NCBI GenBank assembly: GCA_033297205.1
Contig: MU859062.1
Coordinates: 412,976-476,975, forward strand
Reading direction: 5' to 3'
DNA length: 64,000 nucleotides
Origin: Pseudoneurospora amorphoporcata
Taxonomy: Eukaryota; Ascomycota; Sordariomycetes; Sordariales; Sordariaceae
Shown here in pieces: positions 1 to 13,400 of this stretch. The notes beneath the pieces were generated by a model, which had not been told where the DNA came from, did no database searches, and was given only the letters and a program-made list of their open reading frames with translations. The position numbers and the translations under genes were made by a program. Position 1 is the first letter of the stretch; each line of letters opens with the position of its first letter.

Positions 1-2837
1 GAAAATAAGACCGGAGACGAAGGGCCCCTTCTCAATGGTAGCCCTGCGTACCTACCTCTAAGGAACAAGGGAAGGAAACCAAGCCATTGGACACTGGACT
101 TGTTTCAGAAAGTGTCGGTGGTTTGAGAGATAGCCAACTTGGTCTATGTAGGGCACGAGGAGACTGGAAGGCTTGGACAAATTGCTCTTTGCATTGGTCG
201 CGTGCAAGTCGGTACTCGGTAGCTTCGGTGATCATCAAGACTGTTGTTGGTCGATTCTCTTCATTACCAATATCTCAATGTATACATGTATCTCTTTTGG
301 TGCTCAAGTACCGACGAGGTTTCTTTTGATGTACCGACTGACATTTCGGTGCTTTCTGCTACACAGCTTTATCTCTCCTAGACCATGGACAAGGCAAGGT
401 GCTGAATATGAACCGAGTGACCAGAGTGATGAACTGTAAACGACCGACATCAAAACCGGAGCATGTCCGAGTTTAAGTTACCTTATTATTGAGCAGGGAA
501 TTTTATCTTCCAAAATAACGCTAACGTTAACTTCCGAACAAAAGAAAAAGAGAAAGAGAGATCACTGCATTGCAGTTTTGAAGCACACGTTCGGCTAGCC
601 ACTAGACCGAACGACTGTTGAGGAATTTCCTCACTCTGCATTGCAGCTCGGCGCAAGAAACTCGCCTAGATCGCTCGTCTAGGTGCAACATCAGGGGAAA
701 GCGAAGGGCCGACTTGGCGACCGCCATTCGTTATTCCCTCGAGAGTCCCCCGCTTGAACTTACAGCGCTAGTTTAGTGCAGTCTATCGTAGCGTGGTGTG
801 GCGGGCGGTTTGTCTCGACCCGAAACCTCGCTCGCCGTGATTCCGAACGCCCCAACGGTAGGCAGTTGTGTTCTGAACGAATGAGATAAGGCGGAGGAGG
901 GGGATACATGAGGAGGGAAAAAAGCAATGACTGATCAAGGGTTGTTTCAAGCACCGGCCGGCAGGATGGGCCATGGCATGGCAGAGCAGGCAACGTCTCA
1001 AGAAAGAAAGATCCCAGTGTCGTGCCTGAAGTACAGTGTCTGGAGTGAGGGGTCATGGATGGTATCTCAGGAAGTACCTATACGGCAAGTAGAAGGAGGA
1101 GGAGGGGCACGAGAGAATCCAAAAGGGAATTGGGCGATTTAATTAACAGGCAAGTACCGAAACGTCTGCAAGCTGAACAAAGGGGTTCATCGATATGGTA
1201 ACAGTAGGTATGGGGAAGCGGTAATATCTTGGCAGTGAGGTACTCCTCTCCTCTGGTTCTGATATCGACGGGATGGCAGCATACGAAGGATCTCCACTCG
1301 TATCTCAAATACTCGGTGAGAACAAATCAGGAAAATTGGTTCTTGACTCTGGTATCCAGCGTGTCGATCGGTGAGCCATTGAAGAAACTCGAGTCATAGC
1401 GCAAGCTTCATAACAAGCCTGATATAGGTTTCGTCAACCACAGATTTAGTGGACGCGAATCAGAAATATATAATGACAACGGACAGGGACCACTCGCTTC
1501 TCGGCAAACTCACAAAAAGACCCCCTGTTCGTCCTAGTTGCTGGTTTCGCCTGGCGGCTGGAGAGAACCGAGCGAGATGAGATGGGACGAGGTATGGAGA
1601 AAGAACAACTTGTAAAACGGATCCTTTGAACTTACCTGGTGCAGACTGACCTATTGTTGGCAAAAATACCCAAGATAGGTATCAAAGCTATTGCCTTGAC
1701 AAATATCTTGGTGATACAGCACGATTCAAGCAACGGCAGGTTTCATCTTCGCTGAGAAAGGATCATCATCAACTCACATCTTTCTTGCCTTGACGCGAAC
1801 CCAGCACGTTGGTTTAAACCCCTTTCAGCACGCGGATCCGAGACCGTTTTAGACGACCCTACCGAACAGAACCGAACAACCGAACCAGATAACAGCCAAT
1901 CGAGCCAACTGACTGACCGACAAAATGGCGGACACTTTCTAGTTCCTGAATCGATGCTAGCGTTGTACCTTGCTATGAACGTTGTCGATACGACCGATCA
2001 TCGTCAACGGTCGATGATGGAACATCAGACATGGGGGACGAGGCTTGGCTCCTGGGGACAGGGCATCCGTCAATCTCCGTGCTCCTAGAGTTGTAACAAT
2101 GGCGTCAACGGCACATGACAGCCATTCACAGAGTATCGAACCTGTGCTTTGATCCAAGAATGAAATAAAGATCAGACCATTTTTCACACTCGCGTTCCTG
2201 TTTTGCTGGGTAGGGGACCTCACGACCCAGAGACAGACCTGACAGGTTGACAAGGGAACCGGCTAAGATGAACACAATCTTGTGGTTCAAGAGTGCGGTC
2301 TAGTGATTTATCCAACACCTCTCAAGACGCCTCTTCGCGGAATAGGAAGGTGCTAAAGTGACTGGTTCGGCAGCCAAGCCATCAACCGCACAATGACCGC
2401 ACAATGCCAATTGTTGATTGGGATCCCATCTTTCCAGCGGACGGTCAGTTACGCGCCGTGAGAATAGCGTGCACTTGGCGTCCTCCTCATCCTCACCGTC
2501 ACACTCAACGGCCCGCAGTGTGATGCATCATTGTGTTACAGTTAGAGATACCAATCACACCGTGGAGCACAATGGGCTCGCTAAGGTGAAAGGACAAAAC
2601 GGAAAGGGCCGGCCTGATTAAACATTAAACACAACGGTCTAAGACCAAATAACTAAGGTATACACACGAATTGTGAAAGGGTAAGCAGGAGTTCTGAAAA
2701 ACAAAGACAGAGGTAAAACGAAAACAGGCGTAGTGAGAGTTGCATTGTGCTGGGTATCGCGCGATGTGACAGATAAAGGAAAGATATGTTGAAGTTCGAC
2801 GATGTGTGCGTGTAATAGTTGTTGATGTGTATGCTCT

Positions 2838-2881
<44 letters not shown>

Positions 2882-3035
2882 AAACCCAACCCAACCAAAC
2901 ACCCAACGGGAAAAAAAGTAACCAAACAACACCAACGGACCANNNNNNNNNNCACTTCGTTCCCTTGTTTCAACTAAAATTTTATTTTTTTTTTTTTTTC
3001 TCTTTGTGGGGGTTTTATTTTTTTTTTTTTTTTTC

Positions 3036-3085
<50 letters not shown>

Positions 3086-4141
3086 CCGCAACCCAACCAA
3101 ACTCCCTACGTGAAATAAAGTACCCAACCAACTCCAAGGGACGAGCGGACTAGTGTTTGCCGGATCTGTTCCTGACATGTCCCGCCCAAGCAACTATCGA
3201 CCCGCCCAGGTGTTCATCTCTGCTGTTCTGCAAGCCTTTCCTCCTGGATCCTGCCCCCGCACTGACATCGAAAGGTTTTTCTCATAGTCTCTTCCTCAGT
3301 CTTTGATTGAATCGATCACTGATTCCCCTTGGGCTCCAAGATTCATGTCGGGGTTGTAGGCTTTGCTTGAACTAACAGAGGTAGAGACCATCCACCAAGC
3401 CCTGTTCCACCACGACCGCACGTCGGGGACCAATCTGAATTTTGTATATGTCGTCATCATCAACTTCGGTCGTGAAAGCCTGCACGGTAGCGAAGCGGCT
3501 GGGTATCGTTGTATAATGGCCATCCTTTTCCAAATCCCGATCCCACCAAGCCACCTTCTATGAAAATCACAAGCGCAAGACTCAGCACACCGCAATAGGA
3601 GATAAGGAAAAGTCAATAAAAGCGAATAGAAAAAATAAACTTGTTGTGTATGGGGTATCTCGGTGTATAATGCCGCCTTATTCAAAGAATGTTTCCTCCC
3701 CCAATTGTGATGCAAACTGGTGATTTAAGCCAACAAGAAAACGAAGATTAAGAGAAGGTGTTGGAAGAAGAGTGGGGTAATAAGGCAAATAAATAGGTGT
3801 AGGGAGTAAGGATGTCAAACAACTGTTGTTCACCACCTTATCGCTGAGCGTCTCTCCTGATTATCGGTAGCCGCGCAACAGGCTACCAATTTGGTCGCTC
3901 GCCCTCAACCAGCGGAGATCTTTTCGTGGTTGGTATATCGGAGTGCGGCTCGACCGGGTTTGACTCAAATTTCGCTCCGTCAAGTCGATTGCCATCGGAC
4001 ATTGGACCAATCGTTGACGTTACGCTTGAGGTATTGACGTGGTAGATCTCGTGCGCCGTGGTGTGCTGCTCACTGAAGTTGTGAGGAATAGACGGTGTCC
4101 CCAGACACAGAAGCCGAAACTCCCGGTGGGGACATTGATTG
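1..4141. other. Gene-poor stretch with contig gap
   Basis: No reading frame here looks like a conserved protein. The open frames on both strands are short and of odd composition. The only structure seen is the poly-A/poly-T block with a 10-N gap (2839-3081). A weak two-exon small-gene candidate on the minus strand (3372-3715) is described under findings. The downstream part may be trailer sequence of the Myb-like gene that ends at 4142. Confidence 0.5.
2839..3081. repeat. Poly-A runs flanking a 10-N assembly gap
   Basis: A run of 42 A (2839-2880) is followed by about 60 bases, a gap of ten N (2943-2952), T-rich sequence, and a second run of 45 A (3037-3081). The sequence after the first A run (2881-2942) is a degraded likeness of the sequence after the second run (about 3082-3146): both hold the string AACCCAACCAAAC and similar downstream words. 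This looks like one locus represented twice at two unmerged contig ends, with slippage errors after the homopolymer, not a biological repeat. Confidence 0.75.
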
Positions 4142-5410
4142 CTATAAGTTCTCTCCCATTAACTGCGCCGCTCTTTCACGACATGCGACTGGAGTGAATC
4201 CTGTCCCAACTTTGTTGGCAACAATCCTCCACTTCTCGTTTTCGTAGTCTTGCAGCGCCGTCTTCAGCTTTTGGTCCTACATATAAGAAATAGTCAGAGG
4301 GCGAGTTCCGTGATATACAGAGTTATTGATCTGGCGGGAAAAGAGCCGGTTTCATCGGACTTACCGTTTCATCGGTCCACTGTGTTGTCTTCGCCTTTAA
4401 CTTTGTACAGTATCGCACCTGAAGAGTTCCGGAAGATCTCCCAGGGAAGAAGTCGGCAATTTGCTTCCAGGTCAGGCTCTTGTTTTCCTTCAGGTCAATC
4501 AACAGCTGGTCGTCCTCTGGGGTAAACTTGAGCTTGGGACCTCTTGGTCTTGGGGCTGGAGGGGGCATTCCTGCTTGTCCAACGACACTGGGAACTCCAC
4601 CACCGCCACTTCCTTCACCTTCCCGCCTCAATAGCTTGTTTGGGGGGTCGGTATCTGGTAAGCGGTGATGATGATGCTGAGGCGGAGCCGTTGCTGCTTG
4701 TGCGTAGGCTGCTCCCAACGATGTCTGTTGCATGTGGTCCAGGTCATTCTGTTCAAGGTCCGAAATTCCGGGAATTGTGAGGTCGAGATCTTCAGGCCGT
4801 TGCCGTTTCAACCCACCGCCGTGCTCATGGTTGTGCGTCAAAGACGGGTAAAGCGGCGCAACTACAGAGTGTGGCGAAAGACCTGGTCCACCAAAGTGAG
4901 ATGGTCCGGAATGACCCATGTGTCTTGCGCCGGGATGACCGCCCATGTGGCCCGGATCTGTGAGGATCGAATGAGGATGATGGGCTTGGGCATAATGTTG
5001 CGACAGGCCATGATGGGTTTGGTGGGTGGGCGGTTCGTGCAAGCTCGGAGGGCCGGCATGTTGGAGAGAGGCTCGGTGGTGGTGCGCTTCATAGGAGTGC
5101 GGAGCCTGGCTCTGCTCGGCCGCATGCGGCTCCTGTGACGAATAATCGACATTGTAGTCCGGACCTACTCGGTAGTTGCCCGCCAGCGTGACTGCTATGC
5201 ATGAGGTCCGCCAGAGCGAACCGCTCTGGCTGATCGCCGGGTTCTGAATTGAGAGAATTTGGTGAGATTGAGCCCCGTAGGACTACTTTGGGAACCAGTG
5301 TGGCGTATGATCTGATCTGAGGAGGGCCTCAGATGCTGCAAGTTGATCTTTTGAGGTGCGTTTGAGCTCAGTTGATGAGAGACAGATGTTGGTATGAACC
5401 CAGAGCACAT
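4142..5410 (-). CDS. Myb/SANT-domain DNA-binding protein
   Basis: Probable nuclear DNA-binding protein of about 361 residues. The C-terminal part has two adjacent Myb/SANT repeats. The first starts FTPEDDQLLIDLKENKSLTW and contains WKQIADFFPGRS; the second starts WTDETDQKLKTALQDYENEK and ends in a helix with VACRERAAQL. The rest is low-complexity sequence rich in His, Gln, Pro and Gly. Proposed exons are 5410-5287, 5191-4365 and 4276-4142. The last intron (4277-4364) is firm: donor GTAAGT, acceptor TATATGTAG, and it restores the second repeat in frame. The first intron is tentative (donor GTAGTC); its acceptor is a tandem TAG-CAG, so exon 2 may begin at 5194 or 5191, and both keep the frame. 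The target genes cannot be read from the sequence. Confidence 0.72.
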
Positions 5411-8400
5411 GTATCCAAGGGAAGATTTCGCAAACTAGTGGGTGGCAATAGAAAGGCGACGATGGTGATGTGGGGGTATATCTTCTTTATGTTTCGAGAC
5501 GGTAGGTTGGTTCCCGGATAGGCTGGCTGGACGATGACGGCACTCTTAACAATTCCTCCCTCGTAAGCTCGTTGCTTGCTGAAACTTGTATGACCGGTTC
5601 CTGTGGATACTGTACTTGGTGTGTAGTTTGTCGACCCTCCCACTTCTGCCTGACTTCCGAAACGATCGGTCCTTTTTCGTTGGCGGACTTGATGATAAAG
5701 CCAAAGTAGAATCAAAGTGGAGGAAGGAAATAAACAGCGGGTAACGACCGTGATATATCTTGTGGTGTTTGGTACTGAGCAGAGAAGCAAGGGCTAGCTG
5801 TCTTGGAGGGACGGGGACGGAGTGGATATATGAATTTGACCCGTCTCTTAATACAAGGAATAAGCATACAAGCAACGGTAAGTACGAGACGTGATTGTAG
5901 CTTGGGATGTGGAGCTCAAGTTGGGTTCGACGAACCGATGACGGTGGCATAATTTGAGGATCTTATGCCATGGACTGTCTGCCGGATATAGAACAGAACC
6001 CCGGCCTCAGGTAGTGATGCACCGAGCGGGCATGACAGCTCGTAGCTCAGATTGCTGGACAGGGTTGCCGGCAGAACTAATTATCGAGGTCCAAGAAACC
6101 CCGGGCGCTGTAACTCGATTCAGATGTTGCAGTGAACTTGACGATCCAGAGAAAACGAAGCTTCTAAAACGCATAGAAAGAAATAAAACACCAAGCTCAC
6201 CAATGTGCGGGATGAAACAAGCCCTGCCATGCGGCTGGGAAGCAGAATGGCAAGAAGCGGATTAGGGGGTGCTGGTAGCAGTGCTCTTCTCTACAGACAA
6301 CCAAGGAAAGCAGCGGCACCCGACTCACGAGGAAAGCCGGTAACGAGAGTCTTACACTTGCAAGGCAGAGGCAGGCAGGCAGACGACGGCGAGCGGGAGG
6401 GGAGCTTGCCGGGAGGGGTGGCAATCTGGCCGAGTCCTCCACCTCTGAACTCAGGGTACATAGCCAGGAAGGTGGGTGGGTGTAAGTGCCCGCAGTGAAC
6501 AGTGTGCGTTCAAGGTACCTGGCCTTTCCAGGAGAGTCGGAAGAAGTCACCTGGACGTACCAAAGCAGGAACATCATAGCGACAGCATGCCTTGGCTACT
6601 GCTGGGGGGTGACCAGTTTTGGGTGTGGTAGAGTGCCGTGGGTGGCAAGCGGAGAGGGCATTGAGGAGTGGGAAATTCCATGGTTTGTGAAAAGGGAAAG
6701 ATATTAAGACGGGGGGGGAGCTATACCAGATGCAAGAACACATCGGTGCCCTGACATACGATAGGGCGCCAGGGTAAAGACGCCTTGGAGAAGGGGTAAC
6801 ATCCACACATGATTAAGGCAGGTACCAGTGTTGGATTGCCGAGCAGGGGCAAAGGGAAAGGCTGTGAAGTGAGGAAAATATGCAATGGCCCTGCCAGCGT
6901 GAAGTCTGAACCCCATCATTTGAGATGTCTGATGTGACCACAATCCCAAAGAGACCAGAGAGCTGCCACAGGCGGTCTGACAGGACCCTCAAACTGAACA
7001 GACATGGTATGAAGTAGTCCGAGAAGGGTACGGTCTGTGCCTGTTCCGCCCGTCAATATGTGGCGTTTGTGAAAATGGGAAAGGTTTGATGAAGCTGCCG
7101 CCAACCAATGTAGCCGCATCATGGGGAAGAAAAGGCACACCTTCATCCAGCCCGGCAACAGAAAGAGCTTCAGCTCGGCTCGATTTGAGAAACGAGGCTG
7201 TTTGGGCAGACCGGGGGTAGGTCCTGTCAGCTTGATGGCCTTGCTGGCCCGGTCACCGCGTGCGATCATGACAATCATGGAAGGATTCCAGACGCGCTAA
7301 AACGCGCAGATTGACGCGATGTCTCGGGCTAGGCCTTGCGAGGAGATGCCGTTTGGATATGGTAATATCTCGAAGCTACCACTTGGATTATGCCATGACG
7401 ATGATTGCTTTCCCCATGGCCAGGTGACGTGCTTGAACGGGTTAACGTTCGGCAACTCCAAGATTGCGCTTGTTGGGTGTCAATGCTGCTTTCAATGACG
7501 AACGAACCGAGGCTGGAAGCTGTCGCAAACTAGCCAATTGTCAGCTTCCTGTTGAGCATAGTAAGGCCGAACTGAGAAGAGCTGCAATGAGCAGGGCAAG
7601 GCAGCAGCAGTATGCAGGGCCGGAAAAGAGCGATACTTGGCAAGATAGTCGCGATGGTGTAAGACGGGAGTGTGTGGGGGAGATGCCATGGGGACATGTC
7701 ATGGAGGTGAAGTCCGTGTAGACGGTGTAGAGTGTAGACCGAAAGAGGGTGGCCAAGATGCGCGCATGAAGGAAACGGTGTTTCATTCAAACCTTGCAAT
7801 TAAAGGCTGCATTATGCTACGCGCAAAGGCAAGATGAGCGTGATTTCGGAAGTTTTCTAGAAGGAGACAAAGCGGCTTCTAGCGCTGACCGGGGTAAGCC
7901 CTAGTGGCAGAGGAATATCGCCGTGAACGTTGATGATGCCGCTGATATTGAAGTTCCTGCTTTCTCTCAAGAACTGTTAGTTGCTTGACCGTGGTTATCA
8001 CAAGTCCATGATAGTAGGTAGTATGGTGGTACCTAGTGATGATGGGGTCAAGCAAGGGTGGGTGAGGGATTGGGGTGACGGCGATGAGAACTAAAAAGGG
8101 TCGGTTCAGGGGATCTCGATACAACCGAAACTATTCCCAACTTGGCGACCGAGTCTGCTCCTGGGGCTCTGTCGCTAACAACACTCGAGGCTAGAGGTTT
8201 CGAACGGGTGGGTAGAAGCTATTTTGCTGTTAGTGTCAAACAAACCTTGGGCTGGGGATGTTGTAGTGGTGAACAACTAAGGAACAAAACAAGTCCAGCT
8301 GCTGAGTTCTTGTGGTTCCGACTTGAGGAGAGGGAATGGACTAAAGACCTGAATTGTGGCCATAGGGAAGGTGCCGAGGGAGCTCCCAAGATCTTCGCTT

Positions 8401-8691
8401 GTCGTCGTCGCCGTTTGGTTCCTAGGTAGTTTGGTTCTCTCCTTCCCAACTCCCCTAAACCCCCCACGATGTGGATGAAAGTCGCAGATGCAGCCGAACA
8501 GCTCCTTCCCCTTGAAGCTGCGTCATTGTCAATTTTCAGTCATGATGCCCCCCGTGATGCCCCTCCCGATGCAACTGCGACTCTCCCAAGTGCCCCTCTG
8601 AACTCCCGTCTGCACAATGTCACCGTCGTCTTCACCTGGCACTTCCCCATCCAACTTCCAGACCGTCGCCATCATCACATCTGATCGATAA

Positions 8692-8713
8692 CACCACCAC
8701 CACCACCACCACC
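8692..8713. repeat. (CAC)n microsatellite
   Basis: About seven uninterrupted CAC units lie in the spacer between the Myb-like gene and prp8. Confidence 0.9.
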
Positions 8714-8831
8714 GTATTCCAACAGATCGACGTCAACGCATTGATTCAGCTGCTGATCCGGGACCGAAAGCATGCCACGCCTTTCTCCGGCGCTTCCACC
8801 ATGCTTCCAAACATCCCGAGCGAGTGTCACC

Positions 8832-8857
8832 AAAAAAAAAAAAAAAAAAAAAAAAAA
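8832..8857. repeat. 26-bp poly-A run
   Basis: A pure A homopolymer in non-coding sequence. Its exact length is unreliable in any assembly. Confidence 0.85.
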
Positions 8858-10428
8858 GACTTTGACAAGTTGAGGCTGCGAAGCTGAGACTCGATGAAAG
8901 GGTATTTTGGGATGGGTTGCAGACATCAGGTCAGTCTGCATTGACATCTCGTACCTGCATTCGATGTTGCTAATGCGTGGCCCAATGTTATGTGCCTCGG
9001 CCAAATCCGGGTCTTCCCAGCTCAGTTCACAATTTCTTTGCAGCTTCCACTTCTTTGCTCAGTCGAGCCAAGAACCGCGGCTTGCCCATTTGGGCCAGGA
9101 TTGGGCGTCATCCGTGATTCCGCGTCGTGGGGAAACGAGCAACGTCCAAATGTGCCACGGAGAGATATCCGAGGCTCCCGCGCGAAAGTCGTCCGTCTCT
9201 TCTCCGGCATCCGGACCGATCGCAAGACTAGTCTCGAGGACGATGACAAGACAGCGCAAGAGCTCCGCAACCTCCGCTGGGATGGGGACGGAATCTGTCG
9301 TGACAATTTCGGATCACGGACGACGTTGCTAGACAAAGTTTGGCCAGGTCTTGGCGGGCGCTGCTAGTCTGTCGTTCTTTCATTGCAAAAATCGATGCAT
9401 GGCAATCGGAATCTGCGCCGGCCCATTTTGATCGGCCCTGGTGACTTTGGGAATGGGGACTTTCCGAGTTGGGCCAGGTGTGTCCAAAGCCAGCATCCCC
9501 ATCCGTGATCCATCCGATGCCATCTCATCCCGAGGCAAAGGTACCTCAGGGGTCATGAGACTTGACCAGCTCCCCCGCTTACTCGCTTGCCAATATGACC
9601 TCCTTCCCGGCGATGCCCTCCCATGCCATCCGTCTCCCACATCCCACCATCTGGAAAGCAGACGGACAGGGTATGTTCTCTCTCTTTGCTATTCATAGCT
9701 AATTTACCTTGTTGCTAGGTCATGTCCCTTGCTTGTCCCGACACCTCCTCCTACCCCTCCATCTGAATACACCCTCGCGCCAGCCTTGGAGATATGTCCG
9801 CGCTTAGCCTTGCGTGACCTGCAATAGACCGAAGCCACATCGTCCAATGCATAGACGCATGACGCGTAAGCTCTCGCCAACACCGTCATCACCTTGTACA
9901 ACGTGCAATGGTTTAGCCTCGAGCATGCCTGATGGGGGAGAAGGTAACGTACCCGGAAAGATTCTCCTGCATGGCTATTCCGCTTCCCGGTGCTTGGGAA
10001 AACTAGAACGGAATGCCATCTTGCATTGGCCGTTCTCTTGGGATAACCTCGTACACACATGTCGAAGCTGTTGTCATACTGCCTACCTCTACATATCATG
10101 GGTTTCCCAGACTTTCACACGTCAACAACGTTGCGTAACCAGAAAATACATGCTCATCGTTTTAAACACTAACCACTATTTGCCGAGTCCAAACCAAGCG
10201 ACATCCTGCCTTTATCCATGTCGTAGACTGTTAACACGCTTTTTGTGTAAAATACATATTTATGAGACGGCCTAGCCTCAAATACAGAACGCCGTGCGAA
10301 AATCTGGATGATAAAACAAAGGGTACACTCTCGGTACACACTCCCCTCTTTGATCATAAACATTGACCAACACATTCTTGTCCTTCTCTCCCTCCCTCAC
10401 ACACATATGTACACATCGTACCACCTTT

Positions 10429-13400
10429 TTAGGCAAAGTTATCCTGCCTATCAACCCAGATATCCTCCAACTCGTTAAAGCTCGAGAAGTGAATGGGTCT
10501 GTGCTGATCGCTGTAGAACGGCAGCGGCGTATCCAGCTTGACATGCACCGGCTTCTTCTCCAGGCCGCCAAACGCGCTGCCCATGAAGCTGTAGTTCCAC
10601 TTGCCACCGTCCGGCACCAGGAAGAAGCCCCGGAACTTCTCGCTAAGGAGGAGCTGGCGCTTCTCGCCCATGCTGGTCGTGAACCCTTGCGGCTGGTCGC
10701 TGGCCACATCCTTGTTCTCAACACCCCACTTGAAGCCCTGAGGCGTGAGCGCCCAGGCCGACAGCGACACGCTGCCAGGCGTGAAGGAGACGGCGATGGT
10801 GAGCGTGTTTTGCTTGTCCCAGTTCGGGTGGGCGTCGAGCAGACGCGCGTGCTCCGTGACGTCCATGGCGGACATGTACGGCAGCTCGTTGCCCGACTGC
10901 GTGTGAATGATGCCGAGCGGCTCCATGTCCTTGAGGTATTCGTGCTGAGGAAGCTGGTGCGGCAGCTGGACGTTACGCAGACCACCGATCTGGGGCACCA
11001 TGACGATGCACTTGATCTCCTTGACCTGGTCGTTGTCGGCGGGCGAGGCGCCGTAGAGATAACCGGCAACTTGGACGCGGAGATCGGCAATGGCGATGAA
11101 GCGCTTGAGGATGTTCTTAGGCATGACGTAGGTCACGTCGTCCAGGTCACTATCCACAGGCGACACGTACATGTTGTTGGCCCTGGTGCGCAGGTTGGAG
11201 GTGGCGATGGCTCTGGTACGCCACTCGGTCTTGGAGGCGAACGTCTGCTGCTCGAACTGCGAGGTGGTGGTGACAATGATTTCCTCGCCGTGCACGTTCT
11301 GTGTCTTGGTGGTGACGGCGGTGAGCTGCTGCTGCTCTTGCTGCTGCTTCTCAATCTCCGCGGCCTGCTGTCTCTGCAGCGAGGGAGCTGAGATTTCCAT
11401 ACCGAGAATGATGTCTCGGACTTCACTGCTGGTCAAACTGGAGACGTTGACATTGTTCTTCTTGCCGTAGTCATTAAGGATGAGATCGCGAAGCTGCGTT
11501 TCGACCTTGATCCAGTCTTCATCCGACAGCGAGGGCCAGATGTGGTGATCCTGCGTGATGACGGTCTTGTCGGGACGTAGGATGAGCTTCGTCTTATCCT
11601 GGTTGACGTGCAGAGCACGCAGGATGAGGATGAGACGGGAGAAGGCAGTGTAGGAAGAGATGCTCTTCAGCCACTCGTCGTAAAGGTTGAACAGAACCAT
11701 CTGCGGCTCGGTGGCACGCAGAATCATGTCACCCAGCTTCTCGACCTTCATGGCGGCCTGGAAGGGAAGCTGCAACTCGGACGCGCGGATGGAAATGTTG
11801 GGGAAATCAAGCAAGTTGACTTCCAATGGATCCAACAGACCCTTTCTGGTGACGATAAGCTGCTTGGGCTGCTCTTCGACGGGTAGCGATCTGATAAGGG
11901 CAGCGACTTCTTCGGCAGTCTTCCACTTGGCCAACTGTCCCAAACGCTTTTGACCAGCCCAGACACTGGTGTGGATAATCTTCAAGAACAACTGGCCGGT
12001 ACGAGGATTGAAGATGAAGATGGCACCGTTGATGGGCTTCGTCGTCAAGTTACCCTCGAAGGTCTTGTGGATGGTAACACGATAGACGTTGGTATCATCG
12101 ATGAAGAGCTGAGTCTGGTTGCTGAACAGCTCCGAGTAGTTCTGCGAGTTCAAGAACTCCTGGTTGCTCTCAGAGGCGTAGAGCTGCAGACCCTTGCGGA
12201 TACGCTCACGGAGAACATAGAGCGCAGGGTTTGCCTTCATGATCTTACCCATAGCCTGCTGGATCAAAAGTTTCAAGCCTGGGAAATATTGACCGTAGGC
12301 AGAGTACAGGTTGTAAGCAAGATCGATACCGATCATGAGACCAGTGGGTGATGGGTAAAGACTCATGCTGTCGGTGGTGTAGTCGAGATACTTGGCTCTG
12401 ACGTATCTCTCAATATCGTGAGAGTCGTAGTCACCATAGCGGAGCTGAACATCGATCCAGAACTTGTTTGTCGTGGTAGACTCGATGACATCCTTGGTAT
12501 CGAAAAGGAGCGACGGGCGAGTAACGTTCCACTTGTGGCTGGCAAAGAGCTGGATATCCGCGCAGGAGCTGTTCATCTTGTAGGACTTTCTGGGATGAAT
12601 AGTTTCCTTCTGGACCGATTCGATGCTCAGAGCCTCAAGCTCCTGATCGAAGACCTGGCAAAGATCCATGACCACTGACTCGTGAATCTTCTGCCACAAA
12701 TGGGCACGGAAGATCTGGATCAGGGAGATCTTGAGAGTGGGAATCTTGCCGTGCAAGAAGATACCAGTAAGATCCAACTGGACTTGGAAACCGACGTAGA
12801 CGTTGGCTCTGTTGATGGTAGGCGACCACCAAAGCGTGAAACGACGGTTAGGAATCTGGTTGAGACCTGCACGATGTAATAGTCAGTATATGTGCATATG
12901 ATAACTAGTTCAAAACAGGGAAGTGGGATGTTAGACTTACCGCTCCTCTGGGCATTTGTCAACTTCTTGAACTTCATCGACTCCTCGAAACCACTGGCCT
13001 TCTCCCAGAAGAGGCCTTCCCAAGATGGGAAACCAGTTGCCTTGAACAGGGTGTGCTCCAAGATGGTTTCGACACCACCAAGCGCCTGGATGACATCGGT
13101 ACGGTATGCGTTAAGGTTCCAAAGTTTACCGTCGTGCCTCTGACTTGTCCACCAGAAGGGGTTGCTCTTCATCAACTGATAGATCTTGAACTCCGAACGG
13201 GCACGGAAACCCTTGTCGAAGCTCAACGTGCTACGGTCCTTCTGGAAAAGAGTGTTGATACGAGGCAGACCACGATCCCAGCTGTCCTCCAGATCCTCTA
13301 GCGTCAATCTGCGGTTTTGCTGGTTGGCCTCGAGACGCTTCTGCGAGTATTCCGTCCACACACGCTGGGAGTCGATGAACTCAGCCTCCCACGGAATGAT

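Larger units (their letters stand above)
5411..10428. other. 5-kb spacer without a recognisable gene
   Basis: I see no conserved protein, tRNA or rRNA here. It contains a (CAC)n run at 8692-8713 and a 26-base A run at 8832-8857. The part next to 5410 is upstream of the Myb-like gene and could hold a long leader and regulatory sites, as is common for fungal regulator genes. The part next to 10428 is the 3' flank of prp8. Confidence 0.5.

Noticed and set aside
2943..2952. Gap as a site of a missing mobile element
   Set aside because: The flanks on both sides look like copies of one poly-A locus, so a contig-end artefact is the simpler reading.
8142..8429. 95-codon open frame in the 5-kb spacer
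   Set aside because: No start in good context, odd Arg-rich end, no resemblance to any family.
10363..11391. Long plus-strand open frame (342 codons) opposite prp8
   Set aside because: It is the antisense shadow of a very conserved Prp8 coding region and has no recognisable motif of its own.
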